A stretch of DNA of 64,000 nt, from positions 8,184,001 through 8,248,000 of the forward strand of contig JASJZC010000005.1 of assembly GCA_037178855.1 (NCBI GenBank), written 5' to 3'. Shown here piece by piece: positions 9,654 to 20,311 of the stretch. This DNA comes from Oscheius sp. JU75 (lineage: Eukaryota; Nematoda; Chromadorea; Rhabditida; Rhabditidae). Within the stretch, counting starts at the first letter, position 1. The number at the start of each line of letters is the position of its first letter. Under the pieces are notes generated by a model, which was not told the origin of the DNA, made no database searches, and was given only the letters and a program-made list of their open reading frames with translations. The position numbers and the translations under genes were made by a program.

Positions 9654-10805
9654 ATGAGGTTCATCACAGCACTACTGGTACTCTTTGCTTTTTGTGGACT
9701 TGTAGAAAGTCAATTCTTCTATCCAGGTGAGTCCGTTTTGTCCTGGTAGCTGTTAGTCGCCCTCTAGAGTCTCACCCGTATCGCCTCGGAGCGTAGTACC
9801 AGACTTTACTTTGCCCTGAAAGCGCCCTTGTATTCAAAAGTGTAACGAGGATCGCGTCACTTCATAACTCAAAGGGATATTTTTTCTGAAGACTGCATGT
9901 TGCATGTTTATTTATTCACGATAATTATATTTTTGCAATATGTCGCAGCATTGTCTATAGGCGTGGGGATCTTCAACGACTCGCATCCAATTTTCGCCAC
10001 ACCTAGTTGGGAGGTCGTCCTTCGTTGCATGTACGTTGATGCAATGCTCTCGGTAAACCATAGATCAAAAGTCAGAGATTATCGAATTTTTTGAACTTAT
10101 GGTCGCATCTTTAATCCGTTTCGGGATTACCGAGAGACCATTAGTCGAACTTGTATCCGGCCATAGCCTTGCGACAGAAGACGATTGTCTGGCTGGCAGC
10201 GACAGGTCCAGTTAGGATATTCCTTGCCTCCGAATCCGGCGGAAGCGTTGCGTACATCACATTTTTCGAGAATCTGCTTACCATTGAATATAATGTTATT
10301 GCGGGGCTGAGGTCTCCCTTGTGGTGATTCATATGGACCGGATGCCATTTTTTTCGCCGAAAATAGCAGCAGTGGAGAAGGAAACCCATTTGTAGAGTGC
10401 AATGTACTAGTCGGGGTTCTCGCCAGACAGTCTCTAGGGTCTTACCCAGAGCCTTGACGAGGTTGCGAGTGGGCAGTCTCGCCGTATCATCTCGGCGCCA
10501 GCTCGCAATCGGAGAGTAGGCAACAAAACTGGATTACTTATCACAGCTTTCGCATGCTATAAAATTTTTTCAGGCTATTACTCGGCCCCTACCTATTATG
10601 CTCCTCCGCCAATGTACTATCCGACCACTTATTACACCTATCCAGCTTACCCTACGTACTATCCTTATGGCGGCTACGGATATTACAGACCCTACAAGTA
10701 AGTTCACCCCCAGCGTCTTGCCTGTTGCCGGTTTTCAGTCCGGTCCGAGGAATGCTAAGAGGAGCTCTAGCAGGAGCAGCTTTCGGTCTTCTTGGCAAGA
10801 AATGA
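9654..10805 (+). CDS. small Tyr/Pro-rich secreted protein
   Basis: Exons 9654-9726, 10574-10697 and 10739-10805 encode 87 aa. The signal peptide MRFITALLVLFAFCGLVES is followed by QFFYPG and a central block of Y-Y, P-T-Y-Y, Y-P-x-Y and P-Y-G-G-Y-G-Y units, then a short tail MLRGALAGAAFGLLGKK. Both introns keep the frame (phases 1 and 2), and AATAAA follows at 10848-10853. Tyr/Pro-rich short secreted proteins of this kind are common in nematodes, as structural (cuticle, eggshell) or antimicrobial-like peptides. The amphipathic Gly/Ala/Leu tail would suit either role. Intron 1 is unusually long (847 bases) for this region and contains an antisense open frame. Confidence 0.65.
10141..10402 (-). 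other. antisense open frames inside an intron
   Basis: Two overlapping reverse-strand frames lie within intron 1 of the Tyr/Pro-rich gene. One includes EKCDVRNASAGFGGKEYPNW followed by TCRCQPDN; the other ends SQTIVFCRKAMAGYKFD. The codons look coding-like and the first frame is Cys-rich, but no start exon or splice junction connects them. It could be a nested gene remnant. Confidence 0.2.
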
Positions 10806-11100
10806 TCTTCATTTTAACAGATTTGATCGTATCAAACTTTCGCTAATAATAAATGTTTGTACGGCGAGAGTCTCATCGAATCCTGGGAGAGAAACAAAAT
10901 CGTCAATTTCCATGGATCTCTGATACTCTTCCTTTGACTAATAATGCAATCTTGTGAGGAGAATTCAAGAGCACAAGCCCGTTTTCCGGAAAAGTGTACT
11001 GACTATCTTGTTGTAACTTTACTTTAGCAACGGAATGATATAAATAGCGCCTGGTTCATTGTTATTACAGCCCCTTGTACTCGAGGAAAGTGATATAATT

Positions 11101-11340
11101 TCAGCTTGTTGTTAAAGAGCGACTAAGCTTAGCCCACACACGGATTTTTGTAACCCATACCTTGCAAACTAACTGTTCCATTCTCAATATTAAAGAGTTT
11201 CTGAATTTCTTTGACTGACCCGAAACGGTGCTGTGAATCATCAATTTGCTCTTGTACATAACAAAAAAGATCAGTGGGCGCCTCAATTTGCTTGTCCTCG
11301 GGAGTAAAGGTCATAACACTCTTTGGGACAAAATCACATG
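11101..11340 (-). CDS. possible small gene, last exon
   Basis: A reverse-strand frame reads CDFVPKSVMTFTPEDKQIEA, then PTDLFCYVQEQIDD and ends LQGMGYKNPCVG before a stop at 11129. Three Cys residues and balanced composition suggest a real short, possibly secreted, protein. No upstream exon or signal peptide was found and no family is recognised. Confidence 0.22.
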
Positions 11341-11962
11341 AAAGCTACTTATCGTTTTCGTACTGCTTAACTTTTGTACCTCGCACATTTTGATCACAGT
11401 TTAATTAAAACGCAAACATATCGAATCTGTGGCTGGAAAAAACATAGGCCGCAACGACGCCGCTGTAAAAATGGTTCGCATTCTCAGAGGCAAACTATCA
11501 ACTCAGAGAAGTGACTCCGCTTGAAATAGCGGAGATCATTCCCAGCCCGAAACCACAGTGTTTCAATGTCTCGAATCACAAATCAAGGTGTCTTTCAAAC
11601 CTGCAATTAAGCCCACTTGAAGATGTACTGAAATACGAAATGAGCTTTGTAGACATGTTTGTCGAATTATATGCTTTCGTATGTTTACTACTGTACTCGG
11701 TGTTAAGACTTAGACCTCATTTTTTCAAATCTGATGCTCTTGATTTTTTAAGACTTCTCGGATTGGCTTTTCCACTTCCAAAAAAAAAGAAGATTCATTA
11801 TGGGGATTCCGCTAAAAAGCGTGATTAATTGGCTGTTGATGTTTGAACTAGAAAAAGCCGAAGTAGGCTCCCAGAGGGACACCTATGTGTGCATTCGAGT
11901 AATCTTAGTAATCTTCATGCGCGGAAGTCCAACTATTGTCCTCTACTATCATTATATCATTA
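11341..11962. other. no gene recognised
   Basis: Short, unconserved open frames only; A-T-rich sequence up to the left end of the mariner element. Confidence 0.45.
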
Positions 11963-13010
11963 TTGGATTGGCAGCTAAGTCTTTTCGCTTTTTCAAATGC
12001 AAAAATTTATTGTATTCCAAACAACTTTTTCATTTGTTGTAATCACCATTATGATGTACCCCGTCCGCCCATTTCACGGGTAGCTTACGGATACCACGCT
12101 CGTAGAGCACCTCGGGTTTTAACGCGAAGAAGTTTGTCAACCAAGTTTTGAGTGCGTCGTCGGAATCAAAGTGTTGTCCTTCGCAACGGCAACCTTTTCA
12201 AATTGTTGGCTGTATATGGCGGCTGTAAGGGTAGTTTCCAGTAGTTCCCAGTGCACCACTCCTTCGATATCCCAGAAAACACAGAACATAATCTTCTTTT
12301 GATGAGTGTCGGGGTTCATATCAGGATTTGGTGTCTACCCTGGACCCACCAATTTACACTTCTTTCGGAAGTTTACATACATTACCCACTTCTCATTCCC
12401 CATCACCAGGCGTGGTAAAAAGGATTTCCTTTCATACCTGGACAGGAGAGAATGGGCGACGGACATACGCTGCCACTTCTGGGTGTCACTGAGGTCATGC
12501 GGCAACTAAGTGCCCAGTTTCTTCATAAATCTAAATTGCTTCAAATGATGTTCCACTGCAGCACGACTGACAGACAGTGCCTCTGCTAGTTCACGGGTAG
12601 TCTGCCGATTGTTCTCGTTCACGAGCTGCAGCAGCTTCGATTCATCAAAAGTTGACCCTAGCTCATCTTCGACACTTTTGTCCCCAGACCGAAAGCGATA
12701 GAGCCACAACTGGCATATCCTCGTGGCCGTCGTCCCTTGGCCATTAACATCGTTGATATCAGCCGCCGTTTGGGCTCCATTCATGCCTTTGAGGAACTCA
12801 TGTCGCAGATGGTAGGGTGGTAGGTCATCAATGGTCCAGATCAAAACGAACAGAGAATAGAGAATAAGAAGAAGAGAAGTGGTGTCTTGCATGGTGGTGA
12901 TAGAGGACTGAGTGAGCTACACGAGGTGCTACAACAATAGCTCGGACGTTGTTGTACACAAGACAAAGGACATGCTTACAAAAAGCGAAAAGACTTAGTT
13001 GCCAACCCAA
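11963..13010 (-). mobile_element. mariner-like transposon with internal deletion
   Basis: The left end starts TTGGATTGGCAGCTAAGTCT and continues TTTCGCTTTTT. The right end, read inverted, is TTGGGTTGGCAACTAAGTCT then TTTCGCTTTTT. These are typical mariner terminal inverted repeats, and TA dinucleotides flank both ends (11961-11962 and 13011-13012), the expected target duplication. At 1048 bp it is shorter than the usual 1.3 kb. The reverse strand encodes the broken transposase described separately. Confidence 0.85.
12070..12870 (-). pseudogene. mariner transposase, broken
   Basis: The N-terminal helix-turn-helix part is intact: LRHEFLKGMNGAQTAADIND, then GQGTTATRICQLW, FRSGDKSVEDE, and FDESKLLQLVNENNRQTTRE. 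A premature stop follows KKLGT. Further on the frame gives NPDTHQKKIMFCVFWDIEGV and YSQQFEKVAVA, then jumps to the equivalent of the DDALKTWLTNFF region and the C-terminal KLPVKW. The segment holding the second and third catalytic Asp (KDNA-R-P-H and SPDLAPSD) is missing, so the protein cannot be active. Confidence 0.85.
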
Positions 13011-13198
13011 TAAGACATGACTTCCTAAAAACTGCGCTTCCATATTGTCATTCAAGGCTCTGTTGCTGTGTCCCAACAAGTTAAACCCCCTGGTCACGAT
13101 ACAAACCTCTTCTTGTGCTCTGCCCCCTGTTTTTGGTCTCCCAAGAATCCTACTCTGGCTCTTGTTTTCCTATTCTAGCCAACCATTACAGCCACAGA

Positions 13199-14604
13199 AT
13201 GTTCTTCTCGATATGCCTCGTCGTGACTAAGATCATCGCAGTATTCTCCATTTTCATCAATCTTATTTTAATAGCCCTGATATGGTACAGGTAAGCATTC
13301 GTTTCAAGCCCCATAGAGGAAGAGAAGTTCAGGTCGAGCAGAGAACTCGGTACCTACAGTTGGCTGTTACTATCCTACACGTTAGTGGGATTGTTGTTTT
13401 CGCTGATCACCATAATTGGACTTCCTGTAAGTTTGAGGATGTCGTATAACTAAGTTTTGTTCAGATCTTCGGTCCGAGTGAATACGGTTGGATCCTCTAC
13501 GCCTCCTCTGTCAATGTTCCTCAAAACGTTGGCTGGTGGATCGTAGTCCTTTACTGTTTCTGCTACGTTGCAGAACTCCTCACCATAACTCTCTCCTTCA
13601 TCTATAGGTACTTCAGTATCTGCAGGTAAAAACAGTCAAACACAATTGTAAGCAAGGAATTTTTCAGCAGAGACAGTCTGATATGGTTCACCGAGCGAAA
13701 ACGTTTATTCTTCGTAATTTTTCTTAGCGGCACTGTTGCACTGGTCTGGACAGGCCTGACGGTCATCTATTTACAGCCAACTGAAGAGTTGAACCAAATA
13801 TTTGCTGGCAGCGTCTATAATAACACCAGGCTCGAGATCAAGGAAGTATCGTATATTGCTGGAGTCGCATTTGTGAGTTTTATTATTAAATCTTAACTGC
13901 TTCGAGACTACGAATTAACTGGGGACTATAAGCACAGAGCTGATATTACAGAAACTGGTGACGGGATCTTAAAACAAGCATGGTGGTTTCCAAACATGGC
14001 CATTCTAAAGAAATCGGGCTCCTTATAAAAAAAAAGGTGTTTGACTGTCTCACTTTTCATTCATTGTGTTACAATGTCAACGTCCATCCAATAACCAGAA
14101 CGTTCCAGAAAAACGACTCTCTGGTTCTTACCTTTTTTCTTATCTTTCTCCTTCGAGTAACAGTCATATCGTCCTCCATGGCTATCATTATTATCTGCCT
14201 CGTCCGAATTCTTGTGGCTCTACGATACGTCAAGTACGGATGTACTGAAAGCAGAAAATCTGGACACACTCAACGAAAACTTTTCGTTCTGCTCATTATA
14301 CAGGTTGCTCTCTTTTCACAAGTCTTTCTACCTTTTCCAGACCCTAGTCCCTGTAACTCTTGTATACATTCCAGCAGTGAGCAGCTATATCATAGCTTTT
14401 TGTCGAATCAACGCACCGGATCTGTCAATGTTCTACACAGTTCTGATGCCATTGGCTCAATTCATCGACCCCTTGATGATAATCATTCTGGTTCCGGACT
14501 ACCGAAGATCAGCCAAAGCCATCCTGTCAAGAATCATGGGCCGCTGTCATCACAAACTTCACCAACGAGTTCAAGACTGCTATACGATTACTAGAGCTGT
14601 ATAA
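13199..14604 (+). CDS. serpentine receptor, Str-superfamily 7TM protein 1
   Basis: Six exons: 13199-13290, 13333-13426, 13465-13625, 13668-13872, 14109-14303 and 14341-14604, about 336 aa. The hydrophobic segments read MFFSICLVVTKIIAVFSIF, SWLLLSYTLVGLLFSLITII, GWWIVVLYCFCYVAELLTIT, LFFVIFLSGTVALVWTGLTV, VTVISSSMAIIIICLVRILV, TLVPVTLVYIPAVSSYIIAF and FYTVLMPLAQFIDPLMIIIL. The FIYRYFSIC at the end of TM3 and the PLAQFIDPL...DYRRS after TM7 are typical of nematode chemoreceptors of the str/srd/srh group. The likely role is chemosensation at the cilia of sensory neurons. The second acceptor was chosen (TTCAG at 13332) because it restores the frame into TM2. The exon 4 start could be 13671 instead, and intron 4 (236 bases) is the least certain. 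The gene family subclass is not resolved. Confidence 0.8.
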
Positions 14605-14619
14605 AGTGATCATCTGTAA

Positions 14620-15095
14620 GGGGGTAAGGGGACCAATGCCAATGTATACTATTGCACAGTTAGATTATGCATGGTGCCGTGGATCTCTTGCAAATAGGGA
14701 CAGAGAGACAGGGACCGACAAACAAGGACAGAGAGACATGGAAAGAAACTGCGACGATGTCCAAGTGGACAAACTCTAAGAGTGTAGAGCAACCTCTCAG
14801 GTGATCGTAATTTAAAAAAACAGGAGACTGGGACCGAGAGATTGGGACGGAGAGACAGGGGTATTGATACAGGAACAGAGGGACATGGAGCCAAAAGCAA
14901 TAATGGGGTCAAAACGAACTAGCACGAAGCCAGAACTACAAGGAGAAAACAAAAAACAAGCATCCATGGCCTTTACGCCTGTAGCTTTTAACCGCAACAA
15001 CCACAATTGCAGAGCATCCGTGTAGTCGTTCGGCCTCTTGTTTTCTTCTCTTTGTTGGTTCAGCTGCTTCCATTGCCCTGAAAACTTCGAACAAC
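14620..15095 (-). repeat. interspersed repeat R1, copy B (inverted)
   Basis: On the reverse strand this reads GAAGTTTTCAGGGCAATGG, AGCAGCTGAACC, then ACACGGATGCTCTGCAATTG and TAGTTCTGGCTTCGTGCTAG, parallel to copy A at 945-1290 and copy D at 24590-24990. The tail is a purine-rich run with repeated GGGACAGAGAGACA. It lies directly after 7TM gene 1. Confidence 0.6.
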
Positions 15096-15323
15096 AGCCA
15101 GATCGAAAGAGCCTTCCTCTACTTCTATCAATGTCTAGCTTACAAAGAGTTTGGACGCTGGATCAGAACACAATCAGTCGTTCCTAGTGACCCTAGGGTT
15201 TCTATGAACTATACTAAACACCGCTGCGGATCCATGGAAAAGCCCAAGGAGCCAGAAAGACCGAGCAAGGACTCCATCGGCAACTGGGAAGTGGCGGCTT
15301 TATGTCCCTCTATCCCTGTCTGA
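15062..15323 (+). other. open frame of about 86 codons next to R1
   Basis: An acceptor-like TTGGTTCAG at 15061 opens a frame including IERAFLYFYQCLAYKEFGRW, then SMNYTKHRCGSMEKPKEPER and a stop TGA at 15321. Codon use looks coding-like. There is no start codon or donor, and part of it overlaps the repeat, so it may be an exon relic carried between repeat copies. No family recognised. Confidence 0.2.
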
Positions 15324-15540
15324 ATGCCCCTGTTTGTCTATTTCAGTCTTGCTGTTCTTGTCTTTCAGTTCGTTCTGTCCTTGTTTGCCAGAGCACTATC
15401 CACAATCTAATTGCACAAAAGTATACTGATGCCCATATTTAATTAGAAAGAACAGTTCCGTTAAAACTAGAGAGTAGGACATTACTTTCCATTCAAAACT
15501 GGGAGATAGTCTACAAACTCCATTTCCCTTAAACGAAGGC
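15290..15540 (+). repeat. interspersed repeat R1, partial copy C
   Basis: The block reading CAATCTAATTGCACAAAAGT, ATACTGATGC and ACTTTCCATTCAAAACTGGG matches the distal part of copy D (CAACCTAATTGTACAAAATT, ATACTGATGC, ACTTTCCATTCAAAACTGGG at 24870-24950). It is in opposite orientation to copy B, so copies B and C form a loose inverted pair. Confidence 0.5.
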
Positions 15541-16276
15541 CTGCAATAAATGTTTATATTATTGTGGCAAGACGATCGCTTCTTTTTGCAAGAAGGTTTG
15601 TGGTAATTTTATGGCCGAAAAAAAGATGACTTTACCCCCGCGACGGTCGCTTTACCCCCATTAAAGTGACCAATTCCAGAAACGCGGGGTAAAGTCAACT
15701 ACCCTCTAAATGCATGTAAATGAAAAAAGGGCACCTAGAAATATTTAAAGGGGGCAGTTATGAACAGTTTCTATGGATTACAACACTTAGACTTTAATCA
15801 AGTATCGTCGTGGAGCGGAAAACCTTAAGTTCTTGAAAACAAGTAGCTCTTAACAAAACGGTTACGTTTTCCTTATAGGATTGGAAGATAAAAAAGATTG
15901 TTGGGCCGATAGAACCTTCTGACTAAGTGATTTTTTTGAGATGTCTTTTTTCTAAGTTGAATCTTTTTTTGTTTACTTTTCTGTGATAGCATTTTTTTTC
16001 TTTTCAAAGCGTGTTCAAAACACTAGATGCTGAATATAATCGCTTATGGACCCCTCGGGAAGTGTTTCCACAAGGAAACGTTTAACACGTTATCTTAGCG
16101 TTTCTTGCCATTCCGACCAGCTATCCAAGATAAAAGAAGACAGTGTGATTCAGAGCTCTGCTCAAATATGGCCAGTTTATGAACTTCCGCCGATAACTTC
16201 TGGCACAACTCTTTGTTCACGTTGATGTGTACACTCAGATTTTAGGAAAGCAGACTGAGCAGACTTGAATGCTGAA
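15541..16276. other. intergenic, contains repeat R2 (15690-15815)
   Basis: No gene. The segment 15690-15815 (CTCTAAATGCATGTAAATGA followed by TGGATTACAACACTTAGACT and TTTAATCAAG) recurs at 24430-24545 in the same orientation. In both places it lies near an R1 copy, so R1 and R2 may be parts of one larger element. An adjacent stretch with two TTTACCCCC-type motifs (15630-15670) is low-complexity. Confidence 0.4.
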
Positions 16277-19200
16277 ATGTTCAGCTATTTGGAACAGGTA
16301 AACTGATCTGCTCTACATCTCAAAGTAATAATTCAGGACCCGTTTCTCGACGGCCTTGAATTCACTCTGGACATACAGAGTGATCTCAAGTGGGAAAATG
16401 GATCGGTAAGAGTCTATGCAGAATACAATTTCTTGCGCCTAGAGACAGTGGGTTTTCCAAGATCTGATCACTGACCCAAGGACGAAGAAAACTGTTGAGG
16501 ATATTCTCGCTCTCAATTGTGATGATGAAGCTGACATGATCAAAGCATTAGTCGACGCAGCTGTGTTTGATGCATATCTTCGGGAAAAGGAAGGCAACAC
16601 TGTAAGTCTGTTTTCTATCTGGAGCTATTAACTTACAGGTTACTGAAGAAGAGTTTTTGAAGCTCTTGAATCCTGGTGTCCAAGCAATTGTAAGGAACAA
16701 TCTGTCCGACGGCGAGTTTGAAATCGCCGAAAGGCTGATCAAGCACATCCCCGAAGCCCATCGACTCTTTCTTGAATGGAAGGTGTGTTCAGAATCGAGG
16801 TTTCCACAATCGTATTTACTCTGACTTCCGGTCGATTTCTTTTGTTCTTATCGGATTCCGGTGAGAAAATGATCGAGTTAAACTGGCACTTCTAATCGTT
16901 TAGTGCTTGAGCTTTGTGGTTCCGGTGTGAATCGAATAGCATAAAAGTAACCAGAAAAAACGTCGAGAACACACTTAAAGTACAGTTTTCAGGCTCTGAA
17001 AGTCCTCGTACCCAGAGTACCGGTAGCTCCTGTAGTGCAGCCAGCTCCAAAGATGCTTACGTACAAGATCAAAGTTCAACTGTCCCGTGTTCATGACACC
17101 GATTTCCGTCCTCGAATTCAAAAACTTCACCGGAAAGAAGAAACCTGCTGTGAGATTAAGACTTCCCAAGGTATCTCTGATTCCAAAATACTGAAATCAA
17201 ATACTTTTAGAAGACAATTGCCTCGTTATCAAGTTGGTCGGAGATCCGAAAAAGGTCTTGAACGCTACTGTCGATATGTGGGCCTTCTTGGCCAAGAAGA
17301 TGCCATACTACGACTTCCTGCCGCAGTGGCAAGTCGAGATGGTGAAGAGCTACTGGGATCTGCCGAAGCGAATCTCATTCATGAACAAGTTCCAGGTTAA
17401 TATGTGGGTGGACGAGAGTACGTTTCGAAATCAACAACTTCAAAGACTTGATTGCAGAGCACGGTCACGACTTTGTTCGCATGAACGGCTGGCAACCGGA
17501 TGAGCTGATGAGCGCCAAGAAGCATCTGGAAGACGAATACGAAAAGATCACGGACAAGATCGCAATAAAGAAACAACAGCAGGCATCTCTCAAGTTTGTT
17601 GATACTGCCAGGTATTCCATCAATCTTCTCCGTTTTGATTCCATTAAATGTTTTAGATTTTCTGAAGAGATCAATATTTTGGTGTTGGGGCAGTCCGGTG
17701 TTGGAAAGTCGACTTTCATCTCGAGCGTGGCCAACTATTTGATGCACAGGACACTTGAGGATTCCATGGAAGGAGAGCTGAAAATCTTGATCAAGTTCTA
17801 TGCCACAATGACCGACGAGCTTGTGAGTGATTCATTGGGTGATTGCACAGGCTTCTCTATACAGTTTATGTCGAATTGTTTTTCAGGGTATCGAACGTGA
17901 TGTCCTAATGGAATCAACTGTAATTCCTGGAAACGATGAGAACGAAAAGTGCGGACCTGAAGCAGTTGGCGAATCCTCGACCCAAAGACCTAGAAGCTAT
18001 GCATTCGAATGCACTGTGGGCAAGAGACAGTTCATCTTGCGCTTCATTGACACTCCCGGAGTCGGTGACACCGCAGGACTTGAAAGAGACAAAGAACTCA
18101 TGAATCAGAACATGGCCTATCTGGCCAAGTTCAAGTAACTGGTTCTTTGAATACCGTTGAACACAAGTTAAGACATCTCAACGCCGTCCTGATTCTTATG
18201 AATCCGGATGAGACCCGACTTACTGTTGGAATGGAATACTGTATCAAGGAGCTGCTCATCCGACTTCACTCCAGCGCTAGCCAAAATATAATTTTTGGAT
18301 TTCCGAAGACTGGAAGATTGAACTTCATGGAGCATGCGACTCGCAAAACGCTCAAGGAGCTTATTGATCGAATTGAGAAGGAGAGTGGAGTGAAGATACC
18401 CTTCTCACGGTACCTGAATAAACTTCACAAAAATTTGAGGTTTTTTTAGTGACAACAAGTTCGCCTTTGAGAACAGCGGCTTCAACATTCGATGTCAATT
18501 AGACAAGGCGGGACAGTCCCAATTCGTTCCTCCGAGCGACGAAGAGATAGAGCATGCCAAGACATCATGGAACCACTCCTCCGAGGAAACTGTTCGACTC
18601 GTGAATCACGTTCTGTCTCTTCCTGTCAACAATGTCAGCGACCATGTGACCATCAACACGGTCCGAGAAGCTGTGGCTGCACTGGCTCGCCCTATGTCAG
18701 AAGTTTCCCGAATGCAGCTGGTAAACATGCGTAACATTAGTGACAGACGTAATGAGATTGATCGATGCAAAAATCACGCGGATCGTTTGAATGGACAGCT
18801 CCATGTGAAACAGGTAAATAAGATGACTCTGACTACACTGACTGGTTGTACTTCAGACTATGCTACGCACAGTGCCGCTTGAAAAGCCTCAAACCGTCTG
18901 TACCTCGCCAAAATGCGTCGAGTACAAGACCATAGGTCGGGGAATGGAACAGCCAATCCACAAAACCGTTTGTCATGAAAACTGCCATCTCATAGGAATA
19001 CAAGTGGGCAATTAGCCTTTTTTCTTGGAAGAAGTTATTGAAGGAAAATGTCGTAAACAATCCAGCATTGAAAAACTGTGCAGTGTTCGTGGTCTATGGA
19101 CCAGATCAGTGCTCGATTCAGAGCTGTGGATGTGATTGGAAGATGCATCAGCATGTACGATGGATGGTCGAAACTTATGAGCAAATGGTGTAACTTAGTG

Positions 19201-19819
19201 TGTACTTGGATCATCTTCCGTTTGCAGATTATTGATCGGGAAGTCAAATCCGGGATGGATAGTGTGGAAGAAACGAAGAGACAAGCGGAGCTAATGCTTG
19301 ACGATCTTCTACGTAAGGTCTGACACTTCACGTATTAGGCAAACCGATAGTTTAGGAGGCTGAATATGAGGAAAACTGTAAGTTGCTGACTCGTGCCGGA
19401 GCCACATTCGCCGTGTATCTGAAGAAGAACTGTATCGCGTGCATCAACGATGCTTTCAAAGACTACCTTGAAGTACAGATTAGGCAGGAAGAGATGAACG
19501 TGTTCACGAGAGGAACATCAACGATTCTGCTTGAGGAACTGAGAAGGTACAGGAAAGAGTACGTTGAACAAGTAGGAGTCTTGGCTCGTAACAGAAACGA
19601 AAGTTGCAGGTGCACCTGTTCACTCAAGCTGGTCAGAACGAGTCTGACTGTAACATGAGCACGGTCTTGGATTTGATAGAAGAGCTGAAGCATCATCACC
19701 AGTTTGGAGGATTTATCCGAAACGCCCAGCATCTTGAAATTGAGAGCAGTCAGAACGACGCTGGAGCTCCAGAAATAGAAGTCAAATATGATAGGCCATT
19801 CTCCTACATGTATGAGTAA
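16277..19819 (+). CDS. large P-loop GTPase with Cys-rich region (paralog 1)
   Basis: Sixteen exons keep one frame and give about 915 aa (first exon 16277-16297, last 19610-19819). Residues ~40-130 form a helical N-terminal domain shared with paralog 2 (KLLNPGVQAIVRNNLSDGEF). The G domain has G1 LVLGQSGVGKSTF (~318), G3 FIDTPGVGD (~419) and a G4-like FGFPKT (~489) in place of NKxD. Next come a helical stretch, a Cys/His region (CTSPKCVEY ~661, TVCHENC ~681, CGCDWKMHQH ~720) and long coiled helices to the end. It resembles AIG1/septin-like large GTPases found singly or in arrays in invertebrates and fungi; such proteins may act in stress or immunity, but this is inference. Introns are mostly 35-50 bases. 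Uncertain points are the exon 13 acceptor (19043 or earlier in-frame choices) and a weak GTCTGA donor at 19318. Confidence 0.8.
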
Positions 19820-20311
19820 TGAAATGAAGCTTCTTGTGACTGTAAATTTGTTTAAAGTACTTTTGTTTGATCCGTACTGAGCATCGGAAGCCTCGGTGAA
19901 GTGTGAGATCGTGTCAATCACAGAACCTGACATTTGATCCACTCTATTTCTATTAACTTGAGCTGAGCAGAAATACTGTTTCTGTAAACTGGATTGAAAT
20001 ATTTGAAGAAAGAGTCGCCCAGTTGCAAAATAGTAAGGAGCCTGTTAGATTTACGGGCACATATACGAAGCTCCAATTCCAGCATGTCCTAATGACGCAG
20101 CGGCTAATAGAAACCTACTGTACTTTGTACACTAGCACGAACATCCGTTCCAAAAAAATTGTCTACGATTGATCGTGTGCGGAAACTTTTATCATATTTT
20201 ATTTGCCCTAAGGTCTTCTGATAAGAGACTTCAGACCATTTGGCCATTTGCGAACGGCAAACACTGGTGAGAAAAGAGCGCTTTTCTGTCATCACTTCAT
20301 CTTCATTGAGG
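19820..20311. other. intergenic, presumed 3' UTR and promoter
   Basis: Spacer between the two tandem GTPase genes. No repeat or further exon recognised; no clear TATA box at the expected place before 20312. Confidence 0.4.
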
